Positions 52,461 through 63,440 of a stretch of DNA of 64,000 nucleotides are shown one piece after another. The translations under genes and the position numbers were made by a program. Under the pieces are notes generated by a model that did no database searches, had not been told where the DNA came from, and worked only from the letters and a program-made list of their open reading frames with translations. The stretch is from positions 42,354,581-42,418,580 of the forward strand of contig OX442314.1 of the NCBI GenBank assembly GCA_949358305.1, given 5' to 3'. Origin of the DNA: Strigamia acuminata (taxonomy: Eukaryota > Arthropoda > Chilopoda > Geophilomorpha > Linotaeniidae). Each line of letters begins with the position of its first letter. Positions within the stretch are counted from its first letter, which is position 1.

Positions 52461-54551
52461 CTAGAGGAGAGGCGGCCAGCTTGGTTGGACCGGATGGAAG
52501 GTTGGTGCGGATGGCGCGAGCGCGGTTTGGCCCGTAGAGGGCGTTGGCCGGTTTGCGGAGAATCCGCGAAAGGCGTTGGTGAGCACTTCGGTCAGTTCTC
52601 TTCGTGACATGGGCTGTTCCGTTTTTGGCCCTTCGTCCAAATCCATTTTTTCTTCAATGGTTTCGCACCATCCTTCGGGTCCCTTCTTCCGATCGGAGGA
52701 CGACACGGCCGCGGGTCCGGCTCTTGGCGAGTCCGAACTACCGGCGGCGGTCGGCCTCTTCTCGGCGGCGGCGAGTTTCGCTAGCAGGGTTTGCATCCTT
52801 TGCCTGCGACGAGCTCTGCTCTTCCGGTTGCGCCTGGTGTTGGCGGTTTCGACGTGCGAATGGGTTACCGAGTCTCTTCGGATTTTGTACGGGGGTTCCG
52901 CTTGGTCGAACATGGTCGACTCTTCGTCCGACGGCCGGACGGTGCGCACTAGGAAGAGAGAGGGCGCGGCTGCGGTAGCCGCTTGTCTCTCCTGTTCGTC
53001 GACCCGGTCGCTCCACGAGTTGGAAGTTCCGGCCTCTGGATCTAGTCGCAATTCGTTGGATGAGGCGGGTACAATCACAACTGAGCGCAGGCCTCCCGAC
53101 TGGACGACCGTTCGAGTTCTCGACTCGGAATTGCTCGAGTGGCCGGGTTGCGTCCCACTCGTCGACGGGCCGGGTTGCGTCCCACTCGTCGACGGGCCGG
53201 GTTGCGTCCCACTCGTCGACGGGCCGCTCTCCTCGGTGGAGAGGGCCTGCCTAATCTGAGCGGGGCCGCCGTTTGAGCTTGAGGCCTGTCTCTTCAGCCT
53301 CCTGACTCGTGTGCCGCTCTGAAGGATGCCGACTTGATGCAGCTGCCACATTTCGGCTTGAGTGGCGATAAAGCCGACGGGCGGCACCCACGGTGTTGCT
53401 TGGCGGTCTTCGCGGGCCTCTCGTAACCATTCTTTGATTTCTCCCGTCGAGAAACCATTTCGCTCCAGAACTCGTATTACGGCACTGGTTGCCGTTCGCT
53501 CTAGGTGAGCGATCTCTTCGCGGACGATTCGTCTCCGCTCTTCTGGCGTTGCGGCGTTGCGCCACCGAAGGCCGGTGCGCTCGTCCGCCTCGGTACCGCC
53601 GTACCGAGCTCGAAGTAGCTCTGAAAAAATAGGGCTCGACGGATCGAAATCGGGATCGATCCGTGGCCCCACCCTTTCTCGTATTTGCCTGGGCAAACAT
53701 TCGACCAGCGTCCTGGGTCGGTCAAAGAATTCTTCGATCGCTCGGGAGTAGCGTAATCTCAGGGCCCAGACATCGGTGTCTTCCTCTGGATAGGCTAGCC
53801 GGATAAATTCTGGCATCGCTAGCCGGAAGATGTTGCCCTTGGTGGGCACTGTAGACGGCAGGGCGTCCCATGATTGTAGCGGGTCGATCTGAAGCATTAA
53901 ATATATTTTAATTTCGATACCCTTTTTATAAATATTTGGAATAAAAATTGTGAGATCGGCGGTGGCACCAAAATTTCTTTCGGTTGTGGCCGCTCCTCTC
54001 TGTCCTGATTATTCGCAGGTCCGCGGTGGTTGGCCGCTGGTGTAGCTCAGTCTTTCTCTTGCTACCTTTTTTAGATTCAGGAGGTCCGCTCAAAACAACG
54101 TCGCGTAATACAAAAGAATCGGTTGTTTTTATTTAAGCTTTTCTACTCGTATTTTAATTTATTACGAAGTTTCAACGTTACTTTCAGATTTTAATTTTTT
54201 TCTAATTTTTTAGCGACGCCATCTTGGCAAACAATTCCTTTGTCTGGGTTTGGAGATCGGAGATCTTCGAGCACGAAAAAGGTTTCCGCGCCCGAGCTCC
54301 GATTCTACCGAAAATCAACAAAATAAATACAAAAAAGAATTCATCAGTCAAGTTATCACGCGCCACAATCCGACATGGTGTCGGATGTCGGCGGATTACA
54401 TTTTCGATCTTACGGGAAGATCTTATGTTACCTGTGGTTGTTGCTCCGGCTCATCCCAATCTTCTTCCTCCGCCTCGATGACCAATCCTTCGCTCTCGTC
54501 TCTGGAGGACGAGGCGTCGGGGTCAATTCTCGGGTTGCGTCGATCGGCCAT
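52461..54551 (-). CDS. Gypsy-2 extra ORF, 5' part with a predicted intron
   Basis: Predicted exon 1 at 54551-54432 encodes 40 acidic residues from MADRRNPRIDPDA. A 543-bp intron has donor CAG|GTAACA and acceptor ATGCTTCAG|ATC in the same phase, and exon 2 runs 53888-52461. Without the intron the frame could also start at 53897. Exon 2 opens with a globular alpha-helical region (IFRLAMPEFIRLAYPEED, WALRLRYSRAIEEFF, IKEWLREARED). It then has three exact 9-residue repeats GPSTSGTQP (27-bp units, about 53144-53224), basic clusters (RRNRKSRARRRQRM) and a UAG stop at 52461. It is Arg-, Pro- and Ser-rich and its GC content is far above host DNA. It could be a capsid-like or RNA-binding protein, but I recognise no family. 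Confidence 0.6.
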
Positions 54552-54851
54552 TCAAGAAAACTAAAGATTATTCGTGAGAAAAAGAGGTTTTGGGTCACTT
54601 TCAGGGAGAAAGGTTACAAAACGCGTGCTTTCGTCTCAGCGAACAATCGGAAACGGAAACCGACCGGCGCAGAGGATTCTGGGTCACGGACGCATCTCGT
54701 ACGGTACGAGACTTGTCCGTGTGAGCATGGAGCTACGGGGACGACGTATGCGATCGAGCCGTGCGCATGTTATGCTACGGGGTTTCGACCGATACGTCAT
54801 GCAATCTCGCTTTTCGATATTGACGGTGATAACTGACGACGAAGTTCGGAC
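54552..54851. other. Gap between Gypsy-2 protease and extra ORF
   Basis: 300 bp without a minus-strand ORF and without any RT motif. This is where about 3 kb of pol would be expected; it may hold the deletion scar and the promoter or splice signals of the extra ORF. Confidence 0.4.
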
Positions 54852-55445
54852 TTAGCCGAATTTTATGTCTCGACATACGAATTTTCGCAATCCTCTCTCG
54901 TATTCCTCCTTATCTTGGGCCTCGTCCAGTAATTTTTGGGGTACTACTGGAACGGGCCTTTCACCTTCGGGGCTTATCCAATTCCACGATCTCGTTATCG
55001 GATTTGGCTGTATGTTTAGTTTAGCCATGATGTTGATTCCGAGGAGGAACACCTTGTCGTGGGATGGCAACACTAAGAAGGGGTGGGATAGGTTCCCTCC
55101 CCTCCAATCGATGGTGATTTTTATTACGCCCCTTGGCTTTACATAGCCATTAGCCGTGAGTAATTCCACATTCTCATTCACTTTCATCATTTTGTCTTCG
55201 ATGTCTAGGCTCTCGACTAGATCTTCGGATATGAAAGAACGATCCGCTCCGGAATCCAGTAGTCCCAGTAACTTTTGGTTTTCAATGGTCACTGGTAACA
55301 TACAGAGTGTCTCGCAATGTGACTTTGAGACGTTGCAGTGGAATACTCGTAATTTCTGCGGTACGACGTCCAAGTCAAACGGGAGTTCGGCCCAACTATC
55401 GTCTGTCTTGGCCTCAGTTCTCATTTGCATGCCCCTCAGTATCAC
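54852..55445 (-). CDS. Gypsy-2 aspartic protease domain (rest of pol absent)
   Basis: Reading is open from about 55590 in the -1 frame relative to gag, so it is probably made as a gag-protease frameshift product; the first methionine is at 55445. LLGLLDSGADRSFI carries the active DSGA, followed by the flap region and VFLLGINIMAKL, the usual ILG-like end motif of retroviral-type proteases. The frame stops at 54852 after a short linker, just where reverse transcriptase should begin. Confidence 0.85.
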   Translation of the reverse strand: MILRGMQMRTEAKTDDSWAELPFDLDVVPQKLRVFHCNVSKSHCETLCMLPVTIENQKLLGLLDSGADRSFISEDLVESLDIEDKMMKVNENVELLTANGYVKPRGVIKITIDWRGGNLSHPFLVLPSHDKVFLLGINIMAKLNIQPNPITRSWNWISPEGERPVPVVPQKLLDEAQDKEEYERGLRKFVCRDIKFG

Positions 55446-55576
55446 TTTTTCTTCCTTCTCTGGTGCGGATTGGGCTCGGTCTTTGACCTGCGCATCAAGT
55501 ATGGCGTGACCGGCAGGTCCGGTATGGAATTTCTTTTTCCTTGTTATTTCCTCGGCTTTCGCAGACGAAGTCGATT

Positions 55577-57131
55577 CTATTTCTTCGGCGACGCCTGCGC
55601 TTGGCAGTTTTTTGCCAGGGCGATATTTAACTCGGCCATCATCTTCATCATAGTCTGTGTCTCGCTAGTGATTTTGGACGTTTTTTCGCATTTGTCGGAA
55701 TAATGGCCGTATTCCCCACAGCTGTAGCATTTAATATTGCTTTTGTCGCCCGTGGGTGTGAAACCCGGTTTTTTCGGGACGAATGCTGTTGGGAACCGTC
55801 TTTTGGGGCCCGGCGCCCCTTTTTCCTTGGCGGCGCGGGCGTGAGCTCTGAATTGGGTGATGGCCAGCGCTCGGTGCGCGTGATGAAGGTACGGACCTTG
55901 CTCGTCGCACCCCGTCGATAAGTTCTCGAGGTGTTCGTGCAGGTCTTCTTCATCGCTTGATTCCTCTGCTGGCTCGGCGACTGCCGCGGGAGGTGACGCT
56001 TCTTCTGCTTTCGCCGAGGTGGCTAAGTCAGTCGAGGTCACCTGCATCGCCGTAGTCGTCGGAGCTTTCTTTGGGGCAGCAATCGGGTTGCTTGGGAGCG
56101 TTATACCGGTTTTCGGTGTCAACGTCCGTCCCGAAGACGCCTCAGTGAGGCTCATTATGCCGCTGAGGTATTCGCTCGGTCTCATTAGTTTCTCGGAAGC
56201 TTTATGGCGTTCGGCGCTGGTTATCAGTCGCTTTTCGTGGGCTTCCGCCTCTTCGGGTGGCAGTGAGGCGTAGTACCTTTGTTCTATCTCCAGCGTATTG
56301 GTTAGGAGATAATTACTGACATCCCGATAGTTGCCAGTGCGGGGAGCACGCATGTCCAGCAATATTCGTTGTGAATGTGCTGACAATCCCCCATAGAAAA
56401 TCATCGTAAACCCGGCAGGGTTAATTTCGTACGGTGCTCGGGCGAAGAGTAATTTCGCTCGGGCGTCGTAGTCGGCGAGTGTTTCACCTGGGGCTTGGCG
56501 GAGGCCACGCAATTTGTTGCTGATCTCGTCTGGTGTCTCGCCGTATCGAAGGTCGAAACGGACGAGAAAGTCGTCCCAGGTCGGATTCTTCAGCCCTTGG
56601 TACCACTCGCGGGCTGACCCGGTGGTTAACTCCACTAGGCCGTGTGTAAGCATATCGGCGACGGTCGCCTTTGTAGCTTTCTTAATTCTCATGACTTCGT
56701 CGAGGAAGCGGTCTCCCGCTTTCCACGAACCGTCGAATCGCGTTTGTACGTAGTGTTGCCAGCGGATGTTGCCCGTGGCTTCGGCCGCTGGTTCGTTACG
56801 CACGCCATATTTGCGTTTGACCCTTTCACCGGCGCGGTTATGTTCATCTCCGGGGTGGCCTAAGTCGATTCCTTCCTTTCGGAAAGAGTTCAATAAGGCA
56901 CGTCCCAGTTCAGCCATTGTATATTGTCGGCCGGCAGAGTCCTGGAAATTCCCCTCCTGTATGGAAGGGCGAGAGCTGTGCGAAGATCGGTTGGAGGCAT
57001 TCGGTCGGTCCGAATGGTGCTGGTTGCTGCCGCGGCTCTCTCGGTGCGATCCGGATGACGGTCGACTTTGGTCGTCGTCGTCCGATGAATCAGAGGGGTC
57101 GGAAGGGTCGCCTTGTGGGTGGTTTCTGTAG
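55577..57131 (-). CDS. Gypsy-2 gag, main part (N-terminus cut off by copia)
   Basis: About 510 codons in frame from the NHPQGDPSD stretch to a TAG at 55577. A Ser/Asp/His-rich start is followed by a Ty3-type capsid (DGSWKAGDRFLDEVMRI, LTTGSAREWYQGL, WDDFLVRFDLRYGETPDE, ETLADYDARAKLLF) and one CCHC knuckle (CYSCGEYGHYSDKC, CX2CX4HX4C) near the end. The first codons lie at 63933-63967 beyond the copia element. With copia in place the frame starts instead in the copia LTR. Otherwise undamaged. Confidence 0.88.
57122..57126. repeat. Target site duplication GTTTC, left of copia
   Basis: GTTTC here and at 63933-63937 flank the copia element within Gypsy-2 gag. Confidence 0.9.
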
Positions 57132-57596
57132 CAGAGGAGTGCGCTCACAGTATAAAATACTGTGTGTGGAAGCGAGTTTAAATGCCGAAACACGGCTAAC
57201 ATGAGCGCAATGACGTGCGCACACCTCCAGCGCTTGAAAATGGTTGAAAATGAAGTCACTGCACTCTAAAGTGCTCATATATAGCAAACACAATGTAAAA
57301 TAAACTAAATGTTTAATAAAAACAAAAATGCTTACATAATGTGGTCCATTTAGATGGAGAAAATACATGAGTGCTTGCTGGCATGCAAGCGGCCATTGTG
57401 ATTGTGAAAAACATACATGCACACCATCTGGTGTTGATAATAAGTAATACAAAAGTAAACAGTATAGAGGCAGCATTATGCCCAATGTTAAATAATGAAA
57501 TAAATCCTAATAAATACACTAGGCTGCATAATGCAGTAATACATTAAGAAATATCCGTAATGAGTACGGAGGACTGTTTGGCATTGATAAACAACA
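57127..57596 (-). repeat. Copia 3' LTR
   Basis: The minus strand reads TGTTGTTTATCAATGCC to CTCCTCTGCTACA. A purine tract AGAAGGGGGAAAT precedes it. Confidence 0.95.
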
Positions 57597-57609
57597 ATTT
57601 CCCCCTTCT
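57597..57609 (-). other. Copia polypurine tract
   Basis: Minus strand AGAAGGGGGAAAT directly before the 3' LTR. Confidence 0.85.
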
Positions 57610-57804
57610 ATGGCAAATAGCCGCAAAAATAAAGAATAAGTTAAGGGAAAAACTTTAAATGTAACTTTACATAGAATAATAATAATGGAAATAATAATTC
57701 GGAACATCGAGCCGGGTACTGTTATATTAATCACTACGGAAGCCCGAAAATTCCCACTGGAACTCGATGATCCTCATAATTCGGGTAAAACTAAATTAAG
57801 AATG

Positions 57805-60800
57805 TCACGATAGGTTGAAATTGAAAATCCGGGAAATCAGCAGACGCAGTTGAGATGATCCCAACCATTTGGTAAAAATGTCTGCCACGTTCATTGATCC
57901 GGGGACTTTGCGCAATTGGAATGCACCTGCTGTGTACCATTCCCGAATCCAATGAAATTTCACTCGGATATGTTTCGTTTTACTGTTCTCCACGTCATTT
58001 GATGTGAATTGGATGGAAGAAAGCGCATCGGAGAACACTAAAGGTGGTGAAGATCTATTCAGCATCGGTACGGAACTGTAGACGTAATCGAGCCAATAAA
58101 GCTCACGGACGCACTCAACGAGGGCGACAAACTCCGCCTCCATCGTTGAGCACGCCACGCTGGTCTGTTTTCTACAACTCCATCCGATGGGGACGTTTCC
58201 AATAAAAGCTATATACCCGCCGAAACTCAAAGAAGTGCTGACTTCGGTGGCCCAGGACGCGTCAGTATATCCCCATAGTTGTCCATTGGAACAATTTGAC
58301 AGTTCAATTGCATAATCCAAAGTATTGCCTACATAGCGCACAACCTGCATGAGCGCCTTGATGTGAGTGTGGTTGTAGCAATTGTTGAATTGTGACAACA
58401 TTATCACTGAGAATAATATATCAGGTCGTGTCCTCGATGCGAGGAAGAGAAGAGAGCCAATTAACGAACGATAAGGAAATTCTGGCAAGTCCTCTTTCGA
58501 CCCTTTGACGAGCGTCGTTCCTGGTGTTACTGGGACCTTGATGAGTTTATCGGCGATAATTTCAAATTTCTTGAGAATCTTCTGTATGTATGCACGTTGG
58601 ATGATGAAGATTCCTTTGGGAGTACGGATAAACTCTACACCTAAGAGTTTCGTAATTGGTCCTAAATTCACGACATCGAATTTGGTGCTGATGAGCGCAA
58701 TTAATTGTGTAAGGACGTTATCCGTCGCGTAAAATAGAACTATATCATCGACGTATATTAGCATCACGGCGGAAGTTCCGTATATGTATACACAGTTGCA
58801 TCCTGGTAATCTGCGAAATCCTAAATCGCGCAATGTTTGATCTAATTTCTCAAACCATTGGCGCCCGGACTGGTGGAGACCATAGAGCGACTTTATCAGG
58901 AGCCATACATGATTTGGATTTGAACATGTTGCGCCAGCTGGAATGCGCATATATACTTTGTGCGCAAGATCACCGTATAGGTACGCGCACTTCACATCTA
59001 AATGCGCATCCTTCCACCCTTTGAGGACTACTAATAGGCAGAAGAATAGGCGTATGAGAACAAAGTTGACAACAGGGCTAAAGACTTCATCGTAGTCTAC
59101 ACCTAAAGTTTGGCGAAAGCCCTGTGCTACTAATCTGGCGCGATATCTGGCTGGTTTGCCTAGAGCATCTTCCTTCAGTTTGAAGAGCCACTTGCACCCT
59201 AATATGGTTGTATTTTCCGGTTTAGGGACCTCTTCATAGACGCCTCTTTCTGCAAAAGTGTCTAACTCTTCATTAATGGCTTCCTGCCATTTGGTTGCAT
59301 CCGGAAATCTTACAGCCTCTGCGTAACTTGTGGGATCACGACGACAAAGGTGTACTCTGGGAAGTGGTGGCGGAAGATTCTCTAATTCATATTCCATGTT
59401 GCCAAAATAAAATAATTCGGGATCATAAGGAATATTGTTCATGTGACAGAATTCCTCAACGTCACCTCTAGAACGTAATCGGAGTCCTGCTTCTGGGAAA
59501 TAATAAACATCGACTTTGAGTTTTCCAGGTTCCTGTACTTTGCGCAAATGTTCCTCCCTTTTCCAGTGTCTACACTCAGTATTTCCACCAATGTAACGCC
59601 ATTTATATGCAGTTGCAGCTCCAGTTGGAGGTGGACCATGGTGGGCTGCTTGATGAGCTTGTGGCGCATTTCCACGAGAGCCTCGACGAGCATTTACAAA
59701 ACTCGGAGGTGAACCAGGTGGTGTATGACTTGGTGTATTGCCGGGAGTAATAACTGGACTCGGCACTGGTGTTATTACTGGAGTAATCAAAGGAGCTCGA
59801 ATAGGAGATCCCGGAGTTGGAGTGGCTGGTGGAGTCCGGAATTGAGCATCCGCTGGGGTCGAATCGTCAGAGTCATAGTCCGTATCACATTCATCCTCTG
59901 AATCCGGAAATTTGGGCCAATCAGTATATTCCAGTCCGTCGTCAAACCTCACATGCGGTTGTGAAATGCGCAATGGTTGATAAGTTTGCGATGTTTGATG
60001 CGATTGGTCCTCATCTGGTCCCATCCACGGTTGCTGCGGACCTCGATAATGGTTGGAGCGCTTATAAGATTGCCGTTCATCAATTTGGACGTGAATGGAC
60101 TCGATGACCTTGTTGTCTGTCGGATTCCAGATGCGGTAGCCTCGCGTTGTGGTGGCGTATCCAACCAAATAGCCCTCCCAAGCTCGTGGATCCAATTTGT
60201 CCCTGCCAGGAGCCGTGTGATGTACCCAGCATTTGGAGCCTAACTTCCGGAGGTGTCGGAGCGAAAGGGCACGTCGTCGCCACAAAATATAGGGCACCTC
60301 ATTTTTGAGACGAGAATGAGGGCACCGGTTCTTTATATAAGAGAAAGTTACTGCGAATTCCGCCCAAAGTTCATTCGGAAGTCCGGTTTCATCCAGAATA
60401 GCACGCGTGTAATCCGCCATTGTGCGATTTATGCGTTCCGCTGTGCCATTCATAGCGGGACTATGTGGATTGGTCCGTTGGGCTTGAATCCCAGTTTCCT
60501 TTAGATATCGTTCGAATTCATTTGACAAGAATTCTCCTCCTCGGTCAGTTCGGATGGCCTTCACTCGTTTGCCCGTCACTCGTTCGATTCGTGTGACGTA
60601 GTCTTTGAACAATCCAAATACTTGGGATTTTTGGGCCATCGGAAATATCCAGGCATAGCGCGTGGCGTCGTCAATAATCGTTAGCACGTAACGCGCGCCT
60701 CCGTAGGAAGTCGTTCTTGATGCTCCCCACACGTCCATGTGTAGGAGATCTAAAGCCTTTGTAGAAATAGGATGTTCATCAGGTTTATGGGAAATGCGCG

Positions 60801-62610
60801 TTGATTTCGCAATTCGACAATGATTACACGAAAGTTCCTTGTTCACTTCTGCCGGTGTCACTCCATAAACTTGGTTATTTCCGGCCAAAAGTTTCATAGC
60901 ATTGGTGTGAAGATGACCCAATCTGCTGTGCCATATCCCAGTCGCATCCTTTTTAACCGTAGGCGCTGCAACTTTCTTTTGATTCGCCGACTTTAGATTC
61001 GGTTTGGAAGTTGGTGGAATTGCCTTTAATGTGTCGGCAAAGGATGGGACTTGAGGTAATGGATTGGTAGGAACAGGTACAGGAGGTGTCTTGGACTGGG
61101 TTACTTTGATTGGTGCAGGTGGAGGAATTTCATTTGGCAAAGGAGGGAATTCGAGCCGAAAATCAGTAAAAAGTTCAGGATTTTTCGACTTTTTCTTTGC
61201 TCTTGGATACTGGATGAAATCCTCTTCTGTCGTGACTAATGTTCGGGTCGGAGCGATTGACTGTGCAATAGGTACATCCACTGTTGACATCAGTGTTGAA
61301 GGTGGGCACAAGCCGTCAACATAGTAAAGGCCGCCCTTTTCTTTGGCCCGAAGCATTGGATGCTTAATGTCGGATTTGTAGACATAGACGTCTCCATTCC
61401 AAATATGGATGTGATGTTTAGTTTTGTCCATTTTTGACACTGAAATCAAATTCGCCTCGAATTTTGGCGCATACAACACATCTTGGAGATTTACGACACA
61501 TTCTACGTTGTTGATCATGGAGATAATCTGGACTTTGCCCTTTCCTAGAACTTCGGAATGTCCTTGACCCAGCGCGATATTAAAAGGGACAACTTTAACA
61601 AAGTCCTGAAACCAAGCCTGGACGTGGCACACATGATCCGTTGCCCCACAATCCACTATCCATTCATGTGATTGCATGAAGTGAATTGTGGGCATTGGTT
61701 GAAGCGCACTGGCGAAAAAGTTCGTTTCCCGTCTTGCGCTGGAATTCCCCCTTGGTCTAGAATCATCTCGGTTTGAGTTCTTGTTGCGTTTGCGGCTTGA
61801 ACTCCTCGGCTTCCTTTGGAGTGAAGCTGCCGGTTGATTCTTGTCATCTCGGCGCGATGGTAATGGACATTTATTTGCGTAATGGCCAAATTCCTGGCAA
61901 TTAAAACACTGCACCGAAGATAACGGTCGAGAGGGACGAGAACGATTTCTCCCACGTTGCTGTTTTTCACCAGCATAGGCACGTGGAGGTTTAGAATTGT
62001 CTATGTCGCGCGAATCCATAGCTTTGAGTCGCATATGTTCCGCGAGCAACTGTTCAGACACTTTCTTTGGTGTAAATTCTCCTTTGGGCAAGTGATATGT
62101 CGTGAATGAAATTTGTGAATATTCACGAGGTAATAAGTCCAAGTATTGGTAAGCGTGATGATCAGGCGTAGTTATCTCTCCGATATCCTTCATTTGGCGG
62201 ACATGATAGTCTACGCGTCCTAAGAAGTCGGCCATATCTTCGCCCTGCTCTAGGCACAAATTCAAAAATTCGCGGCGCATGGCTGCCTGTCGTGCGCGAG
62301 ATGATGGCGCATAAATGTTGGCTAAAATGTCCCATGCTTCCTTCGGGGTTTTACAATCATCTAGCGCAGACTTCTTCGCCTCGCTTACAGAACAGTATAT
62401 TAAGCCTAATGCCTTGGCTTTACGACGCTTGTATTTCTTCTTTTCCTTGTCACCCGCGGTTTTAAGGAATTCTGCCTCTTCTTCTTCAGTTACGTGTTCC
62501 CATAACTCTTCACTTCTCAGCACCATGCGCATTGAGCGCTGCCATAGTTCGTAGTTTCCTACGCTGAGAATCGGAAGGCGTCCGGAATTGGCTTCGACGG
62601 ATTTTGACAT
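57805..62610 (-). CDS. Copia gag-pol polyprotein
   Basis: 1601 residues in one frame, no stop. Gag (1-250) ends with the CCHC knuckle CFNCQEFGHYANKC (235-248). The protease motif is WIVDCGATDH (317-326), with Cys in place of the usual Ser of DSGAT. Integrase has the HHCC zinc site (561-599, ending CNHC) and D626, D689 and E725. A Thr/Pro-rich linker (925-970) leads to reverse transcriptase (WLFKLKED, D1205 region, YVDD 1286-1289) and RNase H (YTDASW about 1448, MEAEF about 1490, SDALSSIQ about 1527). The order protease-integrase-RT-RNase H is the copia hallmark. Confidence 0.97.
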   Translation of the reverse strand: MSKSVEANSGRLPILSVGNYELWQRSMRMVLRSEELWEHVTEEEEAEFLKTAGDKEKKKYKRRKAKALGLIYCSVSEAKKSALDDCKTPKEAWDILANIYAPSSRARQAAMRREFLNLCLEQGEDMADFLGRVDYHVRQMKDIGEITTPDHHAYQYLDLLPREYSQISFTTYHLPKGEFTPKKVSEQLLAEHMRLKAMDSRDIDNSKPPRAYAGEKQQRGRNRSRPSRPLSSVQCFNCQEFGHYANKCPLPSRRDDKNQPAASLQRKPRSSSRKRNKNSNRDDSRPRGNSSARRETNFFASALQPMPTIHFMQSHEWIVDCGATDHVCHVQAWFQDFVKVVPFNIALGQGHSEVLGKGKVQIISMINNVECVVNLQDVLYAPKFEANLISVSKMDKTKHHIHIWNGDVYVYKSDIKHPMLRAKEKGGLYYVDGLCPPSTLMSTVDVPIAQSIAPTRTLVTTEEDFIQYPRAKKKSKNPELFTDFRLEFPPLPNEIPPPAPIKVTQSKTPPVPVPTNPLPQVPSFADTLKAIPPTSKPNLKSANQKKVAAPTVKKDATGIWHSRLGHLHTNAMKLLAGNNQVYGVTPAEVNKELSCNHCRIAKSTRISHKPDEHPISTKALDLLHMDVWGASRTTSYGGARYVLTIIDDATRYAWIFPMAQKSQVFGLFKDYVTRIERVTGKRVKAIRTDRGGEFLSNEFERYLKETGIQAQRTNPHSPAMNGTAERINRTMADYTRAILDETGLPNELWAEFAVTFSYIKNRCPHSRLKNEVPYILWRRRALSLRHLRKLGSKCWVHHTAPGRDKLDPRAWEGYLVGYATTTRGYRIWNPTDNKVIESIHVQIDERQSYKRSNHYRGPQQPWMGPDEDQSHQTSQTYQPLRISQPHVRFDDGLEYTDWPKFPDSEDECDTDYDSDDSTPADAQFRTPPATPTPGSPIRAPLITPVITPVPSPVITPGNTPSHTPPGSPPSFVNARRGSRGNAPQAHQAAHHGPPPTGAATAYKWRYIGGNTECRHWKREEHLRKVQEPGKLKVDVYYFPEAGLRLRSRGDVEEFCHMNNIPYDPELFYFGNMEYELENLPPPLPRVHLCRRDPTSYAEAVRFPDATKWQEAINEELDTFAERGVYEEVPKPENTTILGCKWLFKLKEDALGKPARYRARLVAQGFRQTLGVDYDEVFSPVVNFVLIRLFFCLLVVLKGWKDAHLDVKCAYLYGDLAHKVYMRIPAGATCSNPNHVWLLIKSLYGLHQSGRQWFEKLDQTLRDLGFRRLPGCNCVYIYGTSAVMLIYVDDIVLFYATDNVLTQLIALISTKFDVVNLGPITKLLGVEFIRTPKGIFIIQRAYIQKILKKFEIIADKLIKVPVTPGTTLVKGSKEDLPEFPYRSLIGSLLFLASRTRPDILFSVIMLSQFNNCYNHTHIKALMQVVRYVGNTLDYAIELSNCSNGQLWGYTDASWATEVSTSLSFGGYIAFIGNVPIGWSCRKQTSVACSTMEAEFVALVECVRELYWLDYVYSSVPMLNRSSPPLVFSDALSSIQFTSNDVENSKTKHIRVKFHWIREWYTAGAFQLRKVPGSMNVADIFTKWLGSSQLRLLISRIFNFNLS

Positions 62611-63440
62611 AATGACGTGGAGCTACGAAACAATCCGAAGCGAAGCACACAGGACGGAAAATGGTACAATTGATGAACTTGACGGTCTCGGAGCACAATA
62701 TCGCGTTGCACAACACAAATACGGCGCACTATTCGAAGCACTGTCAAAGCGGATATCAATCGAATTGGGCAACCACTTCTGAAGTGGTCAGATAACCCTA
62801 GCCAGCCAACACACAGGGGTCCGTTCGCCTACCTGGAGGCGCGGGAGTACCTGCTGGCCGCGGTAAGCACTGGCTAGGAATGAGTTTGTGCGGTGGTTCG
62901 ACTGAACCGGAGGGCACAAACTATTCTAAGGGACCCACAAAAACTTAATACTATCTTAGATACTAACAAGCTAATTACGACTACTGAAAAGCAATTTTTA
63001 ATTAGTATGATGAGACGTTGCGCCAATCTAGAGATGAAAATGGCGTAGTTGCGCATTTAAAATGCGAAAATCGTCGAAAAATCGTCGATACAACGACCGT
63101 ACACGGTGTACTAAGTCGGGAATTAGTCCAAATCGTCGTTCACGCTGTGTAAAGCGGGTTTCCAACGTTGATTCTCGTTGGAAAATGGCGAAAATCTGAA
63201 AATAAATTGAAATTCGTCTCGAAAATTGCGAAACCCGCAGAAATCCGGACGAAATTAAATGAAAAATTGTAGAGCTGGTCGTGCAGACTACGTGAGAACG
63301 TCGGCGTGTCGTCTCGAACGTTCTAGAGACGAAAATCGTCGCGGAAATCGGCGCAATCTGCAAATAGAAAATTTATCGCAAATTCGCGAATTTCGCGAAA
63401 ATGGCGATAAAATTAGCGGTTTCGGCGTGCTGCAAGGATA
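62611..63440 (-). other. Copia 5' leader
   Basis: About 830 bp between primer site and gag ATG, no long sense ORF. It is rich in CGAAAAT-type motifs near 63050-63420. Confidence 0.5.

Noticed and set aside
53945-53985. TTTTGGTGCCACCGCC on the minus strand looks like a primer binding site, suggesting a separate LTR element starting near 54 kb
   Set aside because: No LTR pair matches: the region upstream of it does not resemble the 49926-50730 LTR and does not end in CA; it lies inside the predicted intron of the extra ORF.
57090-57519. Hydrophobic frames in the copia LTR (also 63288-63855) that look like a membrane protein
   Set aside because: They lie within the 470-bp LTR and recur only because the LTR does; no conserved domain.
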